A stretch of DNA of 19,206 bases. It comes from Candidatus Bathyarchaeota archaeon (GTDB lineage Archaea > Thermoproteota > Bathyarchaeia > 40CM-2-53-6). The notes under the pieces were generated by a model. That model did no database searches and was not told the origin of the DNA. It worked only from the letters and a program-made list of their open reading frames with translations. Shown here in pieces: positions 12,852 to 19,206 of this stretch. Numbering within the stretch: position 1 is the stretch's first letter; every line of letters begins with the position of its first letter. The position numbers were made by a program, and so were the translations under genes. The stretch is taken from assembly GCA_005883085.1 (NCBI GenBank), contig VBAY01000104.1:1-19206 (forward strand), in the 5' to 3' direction.

Positions 12852-13934
12852 CTATGCGAGCTTAACCTGTTTGCCTTCGGCGGGCTTGAGGTCAGACAGC
12901 TTAACTCCCACTAGTCTCATCTTCCGTCGGTCTTTCTCGAACTCTCTGAAGAGTAATGTGACATATTCTCGGATGACTCCCAAGTCATCTACATACCCCG
13001 TGTGGGTTTTTTCGCGGGTAAACGTTACGAACCCTTCGAATCGGACCTTGATCCCGACAGTACGGTACCACAAGCCTTCTCCCAAGAGTCTGTCGTGAAC
13101 CTCGTGACTTAGAGACTCTAGAGCATCCCGGACCATGGTCTTGTTCTGAATGTCTCTCTCGAATGTTTGTTCCACACTAATTGATTTTCGTAGTCCTCTC
13201 TCTTCCACAGGTGTCTCCTCGATCCCGTTCGCGATTGCCCAAAGCCATACCCCACCTTTTCCGAACCAGTCTGTGAGCTTTTTCGCCTCTACCCTGCGTA
13301 GTTGACCGACCGTGTCGATTCCCTTGTTTTGGAGAAATTCGGTTGTTTTCTTCCCCACTCCACTGATCTTATTGACTGCTAACGGTTCGAGAAATTTGTC
13401 GACCTCTTCTGGCTGAACAAGGGTAAGCCCGTCTGGTTTCCGCATGTCCGAGGCCATCTTAGAGATCGACTTACTAGGGGAGATCCCAACGCTTACAGTG
13501 AGACCCTCTCGCTCCTTCAGAGACTCTTTCAGATTGGACGCTAGAACTTTTGCGTCATCATAGGTCTTGCATCTCTTGCTGACGTCCATGAATGCCTCGT
13601 CGATGCTGGTCTGTTCGAAAATATCCGCAAACTCTCGCATGATATCCATGACCCTTCCCGAGGTTTCACCATAGAGCTCGAAGTCGGGCGGCACGTAGAT
13701 GCCTTGAGGGCAAAGCTTCCAGGCCATACTAATCGGCATTCCGGATCGAACGCCAAACTTCCTCGCCTCATACGAGCAGGACGTGACAACGCCACGCCCT
13801 TTGCCATTCTTCGGGTCCGCGCCCACGATCAATGGCTTGCCCTTCATTGAAGGGTCTCGGTGGATCTCGCAGGAGGGATAGAAAGCGTCCAAGTCACAGT
13901 GCAGTATGATCCTGGCACGAGTGCTGGAAGACAT
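12852..13934 (-). CDS. dinB: Y-family DNA polymerase IV (DinB/Dpo4-like)
   Basis: A 360-residue translesion polymerase. The palm carries HCDLDAFY with Asp14 (Asp16 close by) and, later, SIDEAF with Asp112 and Glu113, the metal-binding acidic residues. Tyr19 is at the steric-gate position that excludes ribonucleotides (Phe13 in E. coli DinB, Tyr12 in Sulfolobus Dpo4). The finger/palm motif SYEARKFGVRSGM, the thumb HhH segment VNKISGVGKKTTEFL and a C-terminal little finger are present, so the protein looks complete. No clear PCNA-binding (PIP) motif is seen at the C-terminus. ATG 13934 begins three bases after the stop of the upstream protease gene, so the two are an operon. Confidence 0.95.
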   Translation of the reverse strand: MSSSTRARIILHCDLDAFYPSCEIHRDPSMKGKPLIVGADPKNGKGRGVVTSCSYEARKFGVRSGMPISMAWKLCPQGIYVPPDFELYGETSGRVMDIMREFADIFEQTSIDEAFMDVSKRCKTYDDAKVLASNLKESLKEREGLTVSVGISPSKSISKMASDMRKPDGLTLVQPEEVDKFLEPLAVNKISGVGKKTTEFLQNKGIDTVGQLRRVEAKKLTDWFGKGGVWLWAIANGIEETPVEERGLRKSISVEQTFERDIQNKTMVRDALESLSHEVHDRLLGEGLWYRTVGIKVRFEGFVTFTREKTHTGYVDDLGVIREYVTLLFREFEKDRRKMRLVGVKLSDLKPAEGKQVKLA

Positions 13935-13937
13935 TTT

Positions 13938-14324
13938 CTAAGGTTCGTAGTTAAAAGCGAAGCCATGATGCCTTGATGGCTCCAATAGGCCAGATTCAGA
14001 ATCGACGTTCAGGCCAAGATCTTCCAGAAACTTTGCGCCCAGGACTGGCTGAGCACCTTCGAAGGTAACGGCGAGGGTTACGTCCTCGCGTCCCTGAGCG
14101 GCGACGACGACAGAATAGACCTGGGCTTCCAGGGAATCTCCCCGTTCAAGTTCGAGCCTTGCTTTCAAGTCCTCGGGGTATGCCCCTATCTCGAATAGGA
14201 TTTCGGAGGGCAGAATCGTGAAGAAAGCACCGGTGTCAATTGGAATTCTTTGCATATCTCTCTGTCCCTTTTCGCCTTTGACCAGCGCCCTGGTGAATGC
14301 AACGGACACGAGTTGAACCAACAA
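13938..14324 (-). CDS. Retropepsin-like aspartic protease (clan AA)
   Basis: A 128-residue single-domain protein. IPIDTGAFFTILP (residues 28-40) carries the Asp-Thr-Gly catalytic motif (Asp30) followed by the hydrophobic strand of retropepsins, and PVLGAKFLEDLGLNVD near residues 93-108 is the second hallmark (the hydrophobic-Gly flap-end motif of the LLG..FL type). As in retroviral protease and Ddi1, one domain gives half the active site, so it should act as a homodimer. Homologues occur as small soluble proteins in many archaea and bacteria. TTG 14324 is the longest start; GTG about 14309 gives a more typical N-terminus. It is the first gene of a pair with dinB, separated by only three bases. 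Confidence 0.8.
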   Translation of the reverse strand: MLVQLVSVAFTRALVKGEKGQRDMQRIPIDTGAFFTILPSEILFEIGAYPEDLKARLELERGDSLEAQVYSVVVAAQGREDVTLAVTFEGAQPVLGAKFLEDLGLNVDSESGLLEPSRHHGFAFNYEP

Positions 14325-14419
14325 TAGACCAAGGTGTTCCTAGCAAATAAGCTTCAGAGCAACACGTAGTGGTCTGTGGTACGTTGAAATCGAGTCCTGC
14401 GGACAGGGTTGTACGATTC

Positions 14420-14442
14420 GGGTTCGAAGTGCGACCGAACCC
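14420..14442 (-). terminator. Hairpin downstream of the ParB-like gene
   Basis: GGGTTCG (14420-14426) and CGAACCC (14436-14442) form a perfect 7-bp stem with a 9-base loop, 18 bases beyond the stop of the minus-strand ParB-like gene and upstream of the protease gene. Likely a transcript 3'-end element. The remainder of 14325-14459 shows nothing else and should hold the promoter of the protease-dinB operon. Confidence 0.4.
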
Positions 14443-14459
14443 TATTCAGATTAATCGGT

Positions 14460-14960
14460 TCACTTGTCGACGAAGCGTCCTACGTAGCTGTATGCCTCGG
14501 GAATATTCATTTCCTGAAAGGTTGAATGGCGGCAATATCCATCGACAAGCAGCCGTTCTTCGCGCAGGAGGACTATCGGCCAGAGAACCGCTCCACCTGC
14601 CTCCAAGGCCTTACGAAGCTCTGATCGACGTTCTGTCAATCGCTCCATGAACTTTCGACCGGTCTTGAGGTCAGCGGAGTTGAGGATCAAAGGATTCATC
14701 CGAACCTCGTCAACGCCAACAATTTCTAACTTCCATTTCCGCTTCGGCAGCGAGTTGAGCAAAGCGTCATGTCGGGGATCTTTGCCCATGCCCTCGAAAT
14801 CTTCTTCCAGCTCTTTCCGTACTTCGGTGTTGATGAAATCGTGGATGTCATATGAATCCTCGAGCATTCGATATTCGATACCGTGAAGCCGACGTACCGT
14901 TGTTCTGTTATCCCAAACAGAGCGTCTTCCAATGTTCCCGACTCGCGAGCGATCGCTCAT
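14460..14960 (-). CDS. ParB/sulfiredoxin-fold protein
   Basis: A 166-residue protein. The N-terminal 70 residues are charged and helical (with ELEEDFEGMGKDPRHDALLN). Residues 77-160 look like a ParB-N/sulfiredoxin fold: KLEIVGVDEVRMNPLIL gives the first strands, WPIVLLREERLLVDGYCRHS the strand plus the ParB-box-like (L/V)DG..R motif, and IPEAYSYVGR the closing strand. In ParB-type proteins this domain binds CTP or ATP and clamps DNA; relatives have nuclease or phosphotransferase activity. No HTH domain follows, so it is not a full chromosome-partition ParB. It is divergent from polC and shares a 105-bp control region, which suggests a replication or repair link (inference). Confidence 0.7.
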   Translation of the reverse strand: MSDRSRVGNIGRRSVWDNRTTVRRLHGIEYRMLEDSYDIHDFINTEVRKELEEDFEGMGKDPRHDALLNSLPKRKWKLEIVGVDEVRMNPLILNSADLKTGRKFMERLTERRSELRKALEAGGAVLWPIVLLREERLLVDGYCRHSTFQEMNIPEAYSYVGRFVDK

Positions 14961-14973
14961 CGCGTGTCGCCTC

Positions 14974-15032
14974 TCAGGTGATCTGCATCTGACTCTTAAG
15001 ATTCGCTCTTAGAATTCGGCGTAATCACCTGA
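14974..15032. promoter_or_regulatory. Divergent control region with 9-bp inverted repeat
   Basis: TCAGGTGAT (14974-14982) and ATCACCTGA (15024-15032) are a perfect inverted repeat placed symmetrically in the 105-bp space between the ParB-like ATG (14960) and the polC start (15066). Between them lie near-identical segments CTCTTAAGATTCG and CTCTTAGAATTCG (about 14993-15005 and 15006-15018), the first containing a TATA-like TCTTAAGA. In addition GAGCGATCGCTC (14947-14958) is a perfect 12-bp palindrome covering the first codons of the ParB-like gene. Regulator identity unknown. Confidence 0.5.
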
Positions 15033-15065
15033 CCCAGGAACACTTTCGGTTATCTCAACAAGAAA

Positions 15066-18000
15066 TTGACAATTAATCCTTTTACGGTAGCAGGTAGTCG
15101 AAGGCTCGCTGTGCAAGTTCTAGAGAACCGGCCCAACCATGTTTATGCGAAGAGAGTAGAGGAAGAATACAACCGGCAGTACGCGATAGCCTCGGAGGCC
15201 CGGTCGAAAGGACTCGACCCTTCATGGAAGGTTGAATCACAGACAACCTATGATCTGGCTGAGCGAGTTGAGAAATCGGTTGGACCAGTCGGCGTTGCGG
15301 CCAGAATCCGAGAGCTGAGTAAACTAATCTCGCGCGAAGAAACAGCGCTGAAAATTAGCGAGGACATTGTTCTGGGCCATTTCGGGAGCCTTGAGCCCGA
15401 GGATGCTGCTGAGCAAGCGATTCGTACGGCGCTAGCAGTGTTGGATGAGGCGGTAACCGTGGCGCCGATACAGGGAATCCACGATGTCAAGATCCGAACA
15501 AACGTGGACGGATCAAAGCACCTAGCCGTATACTTTGCAGGCCCGATGCGATCGGCCGGCGGGACAGAAATGGGCTTGACTATGATCGTTGCTGATTACG
15601 TACGTCGGCAACTGAACATTCCCCCGTATCACGCGTCGGAACAGGAAGCGATGAGATTCGTCGAAGAACTACGCCTCTACGAACGATCAATCGCTCGTTT
15701 CCAATACCGGAACCCGGACAGCGTACTCAAGGACGCGATCATGCGCCTTACCGTTGAGCCGAACGGTGTGGAAACAGACCCCGTCGAGGTAGCGGTCAAC
15801 CGGAATCTGATTCGGATCGAGACAAACAGGGTCCGAGGCGGAGCACTACGAGTAGTAAATGATGGGTTGCTCGGACGATCTACCAAAGTTCTGAAGATCG
15901 TTGAGAAGCTTGGACTGGAAGGCTGGGGATGGCTGGCTATGATGAAGACCTCGTCGTCAGAAGGGGAGGAGGCGAAAGAGTTCATGTTCATGGAGGATGT
16001 TGTTGGAGGGCGTCCGATCTTCGCGTTCCCAGGAGCGGCTGGGGGCTTCAGAATACGATATGGCCGCTCACGAAACACTGGCATGGCATCGGTCGGCGTT
16101 CACCCAGCCACCATGGAGATTCTAGGAGGCTTTCTCGCAGTAGGGGTACAGATGAGACTGGAAAGGCCCGGGAAAGCTGGCATCGTCAACGCGGTCGATA
16201 GTATCGAGCCCCCCGTCGTGAAACTCATCGATGGCTCAGTGATGAGGATAGACTCGCCTCAAGAAGCAAAAACACTGCGGGACAAGATTCAGAAGATACT
16301 ATTCCTCGGCGACCTAATGGTAGGATATGGAGAATTTCTCGAAAACAATCGAGCCCTGGTACCGTCAGGGTTCGTCGAATCATGGTGGGCACAATTATTG
16401 GAGGAGAAGCTCAACGACCCGGAAAACAGCAACAAAACACAACAATTGCTGAATATCTCAGCCGAACGATTACGTCAATTCGCTTTCAACCCGTTCTCTG
16501 TCAAACCGCGAGCCGTCGAGGCTCTTGGATTATCCCAGAGCCTCGGAATTCCTCTGCACCCCACCTACACGCACTTCTGGAGCCTGATCACGATCGAAGA
16601 CGTACACTATCTCCGCGAGAAACTCATTCACTACCTAGACCAGTCCTGCGTTCTACCTTATGATGAGAAGCTGAAGGATATTCTCGAACAGGCTCGAATG
16701 CCGCACAAGATGGTGGCGGGTGCCATTCAGCTCCGAGATGATGATGCGCTGATTCTTCGGACAATTCTGAACCTCGAAGCCCCAGCAACCCAAGTCAAGG
16801 GAGAAAGCTCGCTTGAAGCGATAAGCCTGCTGGCAGGATTCCCAGTAAAGAACAAGGCCCCGATCTTTGTCGGGGCACGCATGGGCCGCCCAGAAAAGGC
16901 AAAGGAGAGGATCATGACTCCACGGGTCCACGGGTTATTTCCAACCGGGCAGGCCGGGGGCCCACGTCGTGATGTGATGGAGGCCTCGAAGAAATCCGTG
17001 GTTACGCTGGACCTAGTTGACCGAACATGTCTACAGTGTGGTCGCTGGGAATCGAGACTCAAGTGTCCGGTCTGCGGACGAGAGACGAGGATGAGCACGA
17101 ACTGTTCCAAGTGCGGCCAACCATCACATAGTTCGTCATCCACTTGCAATGGCTCGCTAGTCGCATACCGGAGTGTCAATGTAAACCTAGTCGAGATTCT
17201 GGAAGAAGCAGTTGGGAGGCTCAGGCTGGGAAAAATGGAAGGGTCGGTGAAAGGAGTGAAAGGTTTGATCAACAAGACCCGAATGCCCGAGCCCTTGGAA
17301 AAGGCGCTGTTGCGTGCGAAATCAGATGTCTCCGTGTTCAAAGATGGAACCCTGCGGTTTGATGCGTCCAACGCTGTACTGACTCAGTTCAGACCCGGAG
17401 AAATCGGGCTGACGCTCGAGAAAGCCCGCGAGATAGGGTACACGAAAGACATGGACGGTCACGAACTCTTGGACCCCAGGCAGTTGTGCGCCTTGGAGAT
17501 ACAGGACCTTGTCGTCTCGGAAGCTTGCGGAGAGTACCTGCTGAAAGTAACTAGATTCCTAGACGATCTGCTCACTTCGTACTATGGAATGGACAAGCTC
17601 TACAAGGCATCGAAAAAAGAGGACCTAATCGGGCATCTGGTCGTCGGGTTATCGCCTCATACATCTGTCGGCGTCGTGGGAAGAATCGTCGGATTCACCA
17701 AGGCGAGCGTCTGCTATGCCCATCCCCTATATCACGCTGCAAAACGGCGAGACTGCGATGGAGACGAGGACTCGGTATCGTTACTGCTTGACGTACTGTT
17801 GAACTTCTCCAGAGAATATCTCCCAGACAGGATAGGGGGCTTAATGGACGCCCCGTTGTTGCTCGCTCCGCTACTAAACGCGAACGAAGTGGCCCGGCAA
17901 GCATTCAACATCGAAACAGTCACCACTCTCCCCATTGCTTTCTATGAGAAAACTCTAGTGGGAGTGAATCCGAAGGAGATAGAGGATCTCGTCCCAACCC

Positions 18001-18518
18001 TCAACCAGGCACGGGAATCGTCGTCGGACAACTGGAACATCGGCTTTACCCACCCAACAGAAGATCTAGACCGCGCGCGACTGACCAGCGCGTACAAAGA
18101 GCTACCAACAATGCTTGACAAGGTCAAAGAGCAACTGGATCTTGCAGACAAGATCGTGGCTGTGAAAGGAGAAGAAGTTGCAAGAAAGGTTCTCGGAACT
18201 CATATTCTACGTGACTTGGTTGGAAATTTGAGAACTTTCACGTCGCAAAGATCTCGATGTTCAAAGTGTAACTGGAAGCCGCGTCGAGCGCCCTTGAAAG
18301 GAGTCTGCGTGAAATGCGGAGGCAAGTTGGGACCTACTGTGTTCAAAGCAGGTGTCGAGAAATACCTCCAAGTGGCCTTTGACATGGTCAAACGGTACAA
18401 TGTCGGCGAATACTACCGACAGAGACTTGACTTGATCAAGGTTGAACTGGACGAGACGTTCAGGCCAATTGAGACGGATAGGACGCAGACAAAGCTCTTG
18501 GTAGGGGATTTCGCCTAG
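15066..18518 (+). CDS. polC: DNA polymerase D large subunit (DP2/PolC)
   Basis: The catalytic subunit of the archaeal replicative polymerase PolD, a two-barrel enzyme related to multisubunit RNA polymerase. At 1150 residues it is full length for the family and has no intein. The catalytic loop is RRDCDGDEDS, with Asp898 and Asp900 the metal-binding pair (Pyrococcus Asp956/Asp958). The residue before Cys is Asp896, where NCDGDED is typical. Zinc modules are at about 655-684 (CLQC...CPVC...CSKC) and 1065-1090 (CSKCNW...CVKCGG). AGPMRSAGGTEMGLT near 155 is the conserved N-terminal family motif. There is no clear PIP motif at the C-terminus (QTKLLVGDFA is at best degenerate). The start is TTG 15066, with GTG a little downstream as an alternative. 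The small subunit DP1 is not in the window. Confidence 0.95.
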   Translation: MTINPFTVAGSRRLAVQVLENRPNHVYAKRVEEEYNRQYAIASEARSKGLDPSWKVESQTTYDLAERVEKSVGPVGVAARIRELSKLISREETALKISEDIVLGHFGSLEPEDAAEQAIRTALAVLDEAVTVAPIQGIHDVKIRTNVDGSKHLAVYFAGPMRSAGGTEMGLTMIVADYVRRQLNIPPYHASEQEAMRFVEELRLYERSIARFQYRNPDSVLKDAIMRLTVEPNGVETDPVEVAVNRNLIRIETNRVRGGALRVVNDGLLGRSTKVLKIVEKLGLEGWGWLAMMKTSSSEGEEAKEFMFMEDVVGGRPIFAFPGAAGGFRIRYGRSRNTGMASVGVHPATMEILGGFLAVGVQMRLERPGKAGIVNAVDSIEPPVVKLIDGSVMRIDSPQEAKTLRDKIQKILFLGDLMVGYGEFLENNRALVPSGFVESWWAQLLEEKLNDPENSNKTQQLLNISAERLRQFAFNPFSVKPRAVEALGLSQSLGIPLHPTYTHFWSLITIEDVHYLREKLIHYLDQSCVLPYDEKLKDILEQARMPHKMVAGAIQLRDDDALILRTILNLEAPATQVKGESSLEAISLLAGFPVKNKAPIFVGARMGRPEKAKERIMTPRVHGLFPTGQAGGPRRDVMEASKKSVVTLDLVDRTCLQCGRWESRLKCPVCGRETRMSTNCSKCGQPSHSSSSTCNGSLVAYRSVNVNLVEILEEAVGRLRLGKMEGSVKGVKGLINKTRMPEPLEKALLRAKSDVSVFKDGTLRFDASNAVLTQFRPGEIGLTLEKAREIGYTKDMDGHELLDPRQLCALEIQDLVVSEACGEYLLKVTRFLDDLLTSYYGMDKLYKASKKEDLIGHLVVGLSPHTSVGVVGRIVGFTKASVCYAHPLYHAAKRRDCDGDEDSVSLLLDVLLNFSREYLPDRIGGLMDAPLLLAPLLNANEVARQAFNIETVTTLPIAFYEKTLVGVNPKEIEDLVPTLNQARESSSDNWNIGFTHPTEDLDRARLTSAYKELPTMLDKVKEQLDLADKIVAVKGEEVARKVLGTHILRDLVGNLRTFTSQRSRCSKCNWKPRRAPLKGVCVKCGGKLGPTVFKAGVEKYLQVAFDMVKRYNVGEYYRQRLDLIKVELDETFRPIETDRTQTKLLVGDFA

Positions 18519-18522
18519 CAAA

Positions 18523-18798
18523 GTGGCTGCAAGCGTGACACCGCCCTACCATCCACGAGCCTACATCTCCGGAATGAGAAACGTTAACCGAGGACTAGCG
18601 TCCAGATCCAAAATCATCGAAGCCATGGAGAAGGGAAAAACACGAATCATCGAAATTAGCGAGAAAGCTGGTCTCACTGAGAGCTGCGTGAGCCATCACC
18701 TGAAACTTCTTCTCAAGCAAAGAGTCGTCTCTTCCGCGGCTGTTGGACGGGGAAACAGGTGGACCCTGACAAAGTACGGACAGGAAAAACTAGGCTGA
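18523..18798 (+). CDS. Winged helix-turn-helix regulator
   Basis: A 91-residue protein. SKIIEAMEKGKTRIIEISEK leads into GLTESCVSHHLKLLLKQRVV, a classic ArsR/MarR-type recognition helix, and GRGNRWTLTKYGQEKLG, the wing. It starts with GTG at 18523, four bases after the polC stop, so it is co-transcribed. It may regulate polC or other replication genes; no sensor residues (Cys pairs or ligand pocket) are obvious apart from one Cys in the recognition helix. Length is minimal for a winged HTH, so a dimer is likely. Confidence 0.85.
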   Translation: MAASVTPPYHPRAYISGMRNVNRGLASRSKIIEAMEKGKTRIIEISEKAGLTESCVSHHLKLLLKQRVVSSAAVGRGNRWTLTKYGQEKLG

Positions 18799-18800
18799 AC

Positions 18801-18829
18801 GCAGGGCTAGTGAATAGGCCTGCAAAAAA
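18801..18829 (-). terminator. U-tract terminator after the CHRD gene, with adjacent hairpin
   Basis: On the minus strand, six T (18829-18824) preceded by CCCC occur about 31 bases after the CHRD stop, the type of U-tract used for archaeal termination. On the plus strand the same place has a hairpin GCAGG (18801-18805)/CCTGC (18819-18823) two bases after the HTH stop, which may end the polC transcript. Confidence 0.45.
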
Positions 18830-18859
18830 GGGGATAGTCGGCGAAGTGGGTTCCGAGGG

Positions 18860-19206
18860 TTAATCGTCGCCTTGGTCGTTCTCGTTCTCGCTCTCGTGCT
18901 CGTGTACTAGCTGGCCCCTGATCTCACCACCCGGGTTCGCTGTGGTGTGGACGTTGACGTAGGTGTTGCCCGCGAGGAGAGCTTTGACGAAGTCGTTCCA
19001 GCTGGTAATCGATGGGCTGGCTTGGGTGTTTAGGTCTGCGGCTGTCCGGGTTCCTTCGGCGAGGGTCCTGCATCCGTGTGGCGACGAGAAGAGACCATGG
19101 AAGAAGGGAATGATAACCGGTCCATTCGTCCCTGCCGCGCCAACATGGATGTGCGAGGCGGTAACGTTGATGATGTCGCATATTATCACTCGGAACGATA
19201 TTGCGG
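18860..19206 (-). CDS. CHRD-domain protein, N-terminus cut by window edge
   Basis: The minus-strand frame is open to the right edge. The segment just before the internal GTG at 19189 reads AISFRVIICDIINVTASHIH, which is conserved CHRD sequence, so that GTG is not the start. ASHIHVGAAGTNGPVIIPFF, then WNDFVKALLAGNTYVNVHTT and NPGGEIRGQLV are CHRD hallmarks. CHRD is a beta-rich domain of mostly secreted proteins, first described in chordin; its function in microbes is unknown. The signal peptide would be beyond the window. The C-terminus is an acidic tail (HEHESENENDQGDD) with His residues that could bind metal (inference). Confidence 0.88.
   Translation of the reverse strand, partial: AISFRVIICDIINVTASHIHVGAAGTNGPVIIPFFHGLFSSPHGCRTLAEGTRTAADLNTQASPSITSWNDFVKALLAGNTYVNVHTTANPGGEIRGQLVHEHESENENDQGDD

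Noticed and set aside
16727..17371. 214-codon minus-strand frame within polC
   Set aside because: Antisense shadow of an unambiguous polC sequence; Ser/Arg/Thr-rich composition with no domain.
1..19206. CRISPR array, insertion sequence, integrase or toxin-antitoxin pair
   Set aside because: No regularly spaced repeats, transposase or integrase motifs, or recognisable toxin were found; the RHH genes have no toxin-like partner in view.

Overview
The window reads as a chromosomal segment of an archaeon from the TACK side of the tree, most like the Nitrososphaeria/Bathyarchaeia lineages. Supporting evidence: an archaeal ribosomal-protein tail cluster (uL15, SecY, archaeal adenylate kinase, the DUF106/EMC3-like membrane protein, eL34, archaeal cytidylate kinase), the large subunit of family D DNA polymerase, a tRNA gene with a bulge-helix-bulge intron, ribbon-helix-helix proteins of a type I associate with these lineages, DUF1059, TATA-like promoters and very frequent TTG starts. 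The lineage call is inference from protein content. No viral, plasmid, insertion-sequence or CRISPR signature was seen.

Layout. 1-1686: a minus-strand ribbon-helix-helix gene cut by the window edge, about 740 bases with no secure gene, a small hypothetical gene, then a non-coding stretch with a perfect hairpin and a cluster of GATAAG motifs. 1687-1800: tRNA-Leu(GAG), minus strand, with a 26-nt intron in the D-arm. 1989-5951: rpl15, secY, adkA, DUF106/EMC3, rpl34e and cmk; from adkA to cmk each stop codon overlaps the next start, so this is a tightly coupled operon. secY has no ATG, GTG or TTG at its real N-terminus. 6099-8553: a VIT1/CCC1-like membrane protein, then a PLP-dependent threonine/serine dehydratase divergent from RidA (enzyme plus detoxifier of its enamine product), then a putative F420-type reductase. 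8678-11108: a thioredoxin-like protein, a two-helix membrane protein, a possible eL22-like basic protein, a VOC protein, a second RHH protein and a 55-residue DUF1059 protein.

11299-12775: a PH-like gene broken by a frameshift, a strongly structured element with an anti-Shine-Dalgarno sequence, an ECF-S-like transporter subunit and a zinc-ribbon protein. 12852-14324 (minus): a retropepsin-like aspartic protease directly upstream of a DinB/Dpo4 polymerase. 14460-18798: a ParB-like protein divergent from polC (PolD large subunit) across a 105-bp region with a 9-bp inverted repeat, followed by a winged-helix regulator. The right edge cuts a CHRD-domain gene.

Most worth checking: the tRNA-Leu D-arm intron, whose predicted cuts agree with a bulge-helix-bulge fold; the anomalous secY start, in the same frame as and directly after the rpl15 stop; the candidate cis-regulatory RNA before the ECF-S gene; the protease-DinB gene pair; the inverted repeat between the ParB-like gene and polC; and the possible eL22-like protein.
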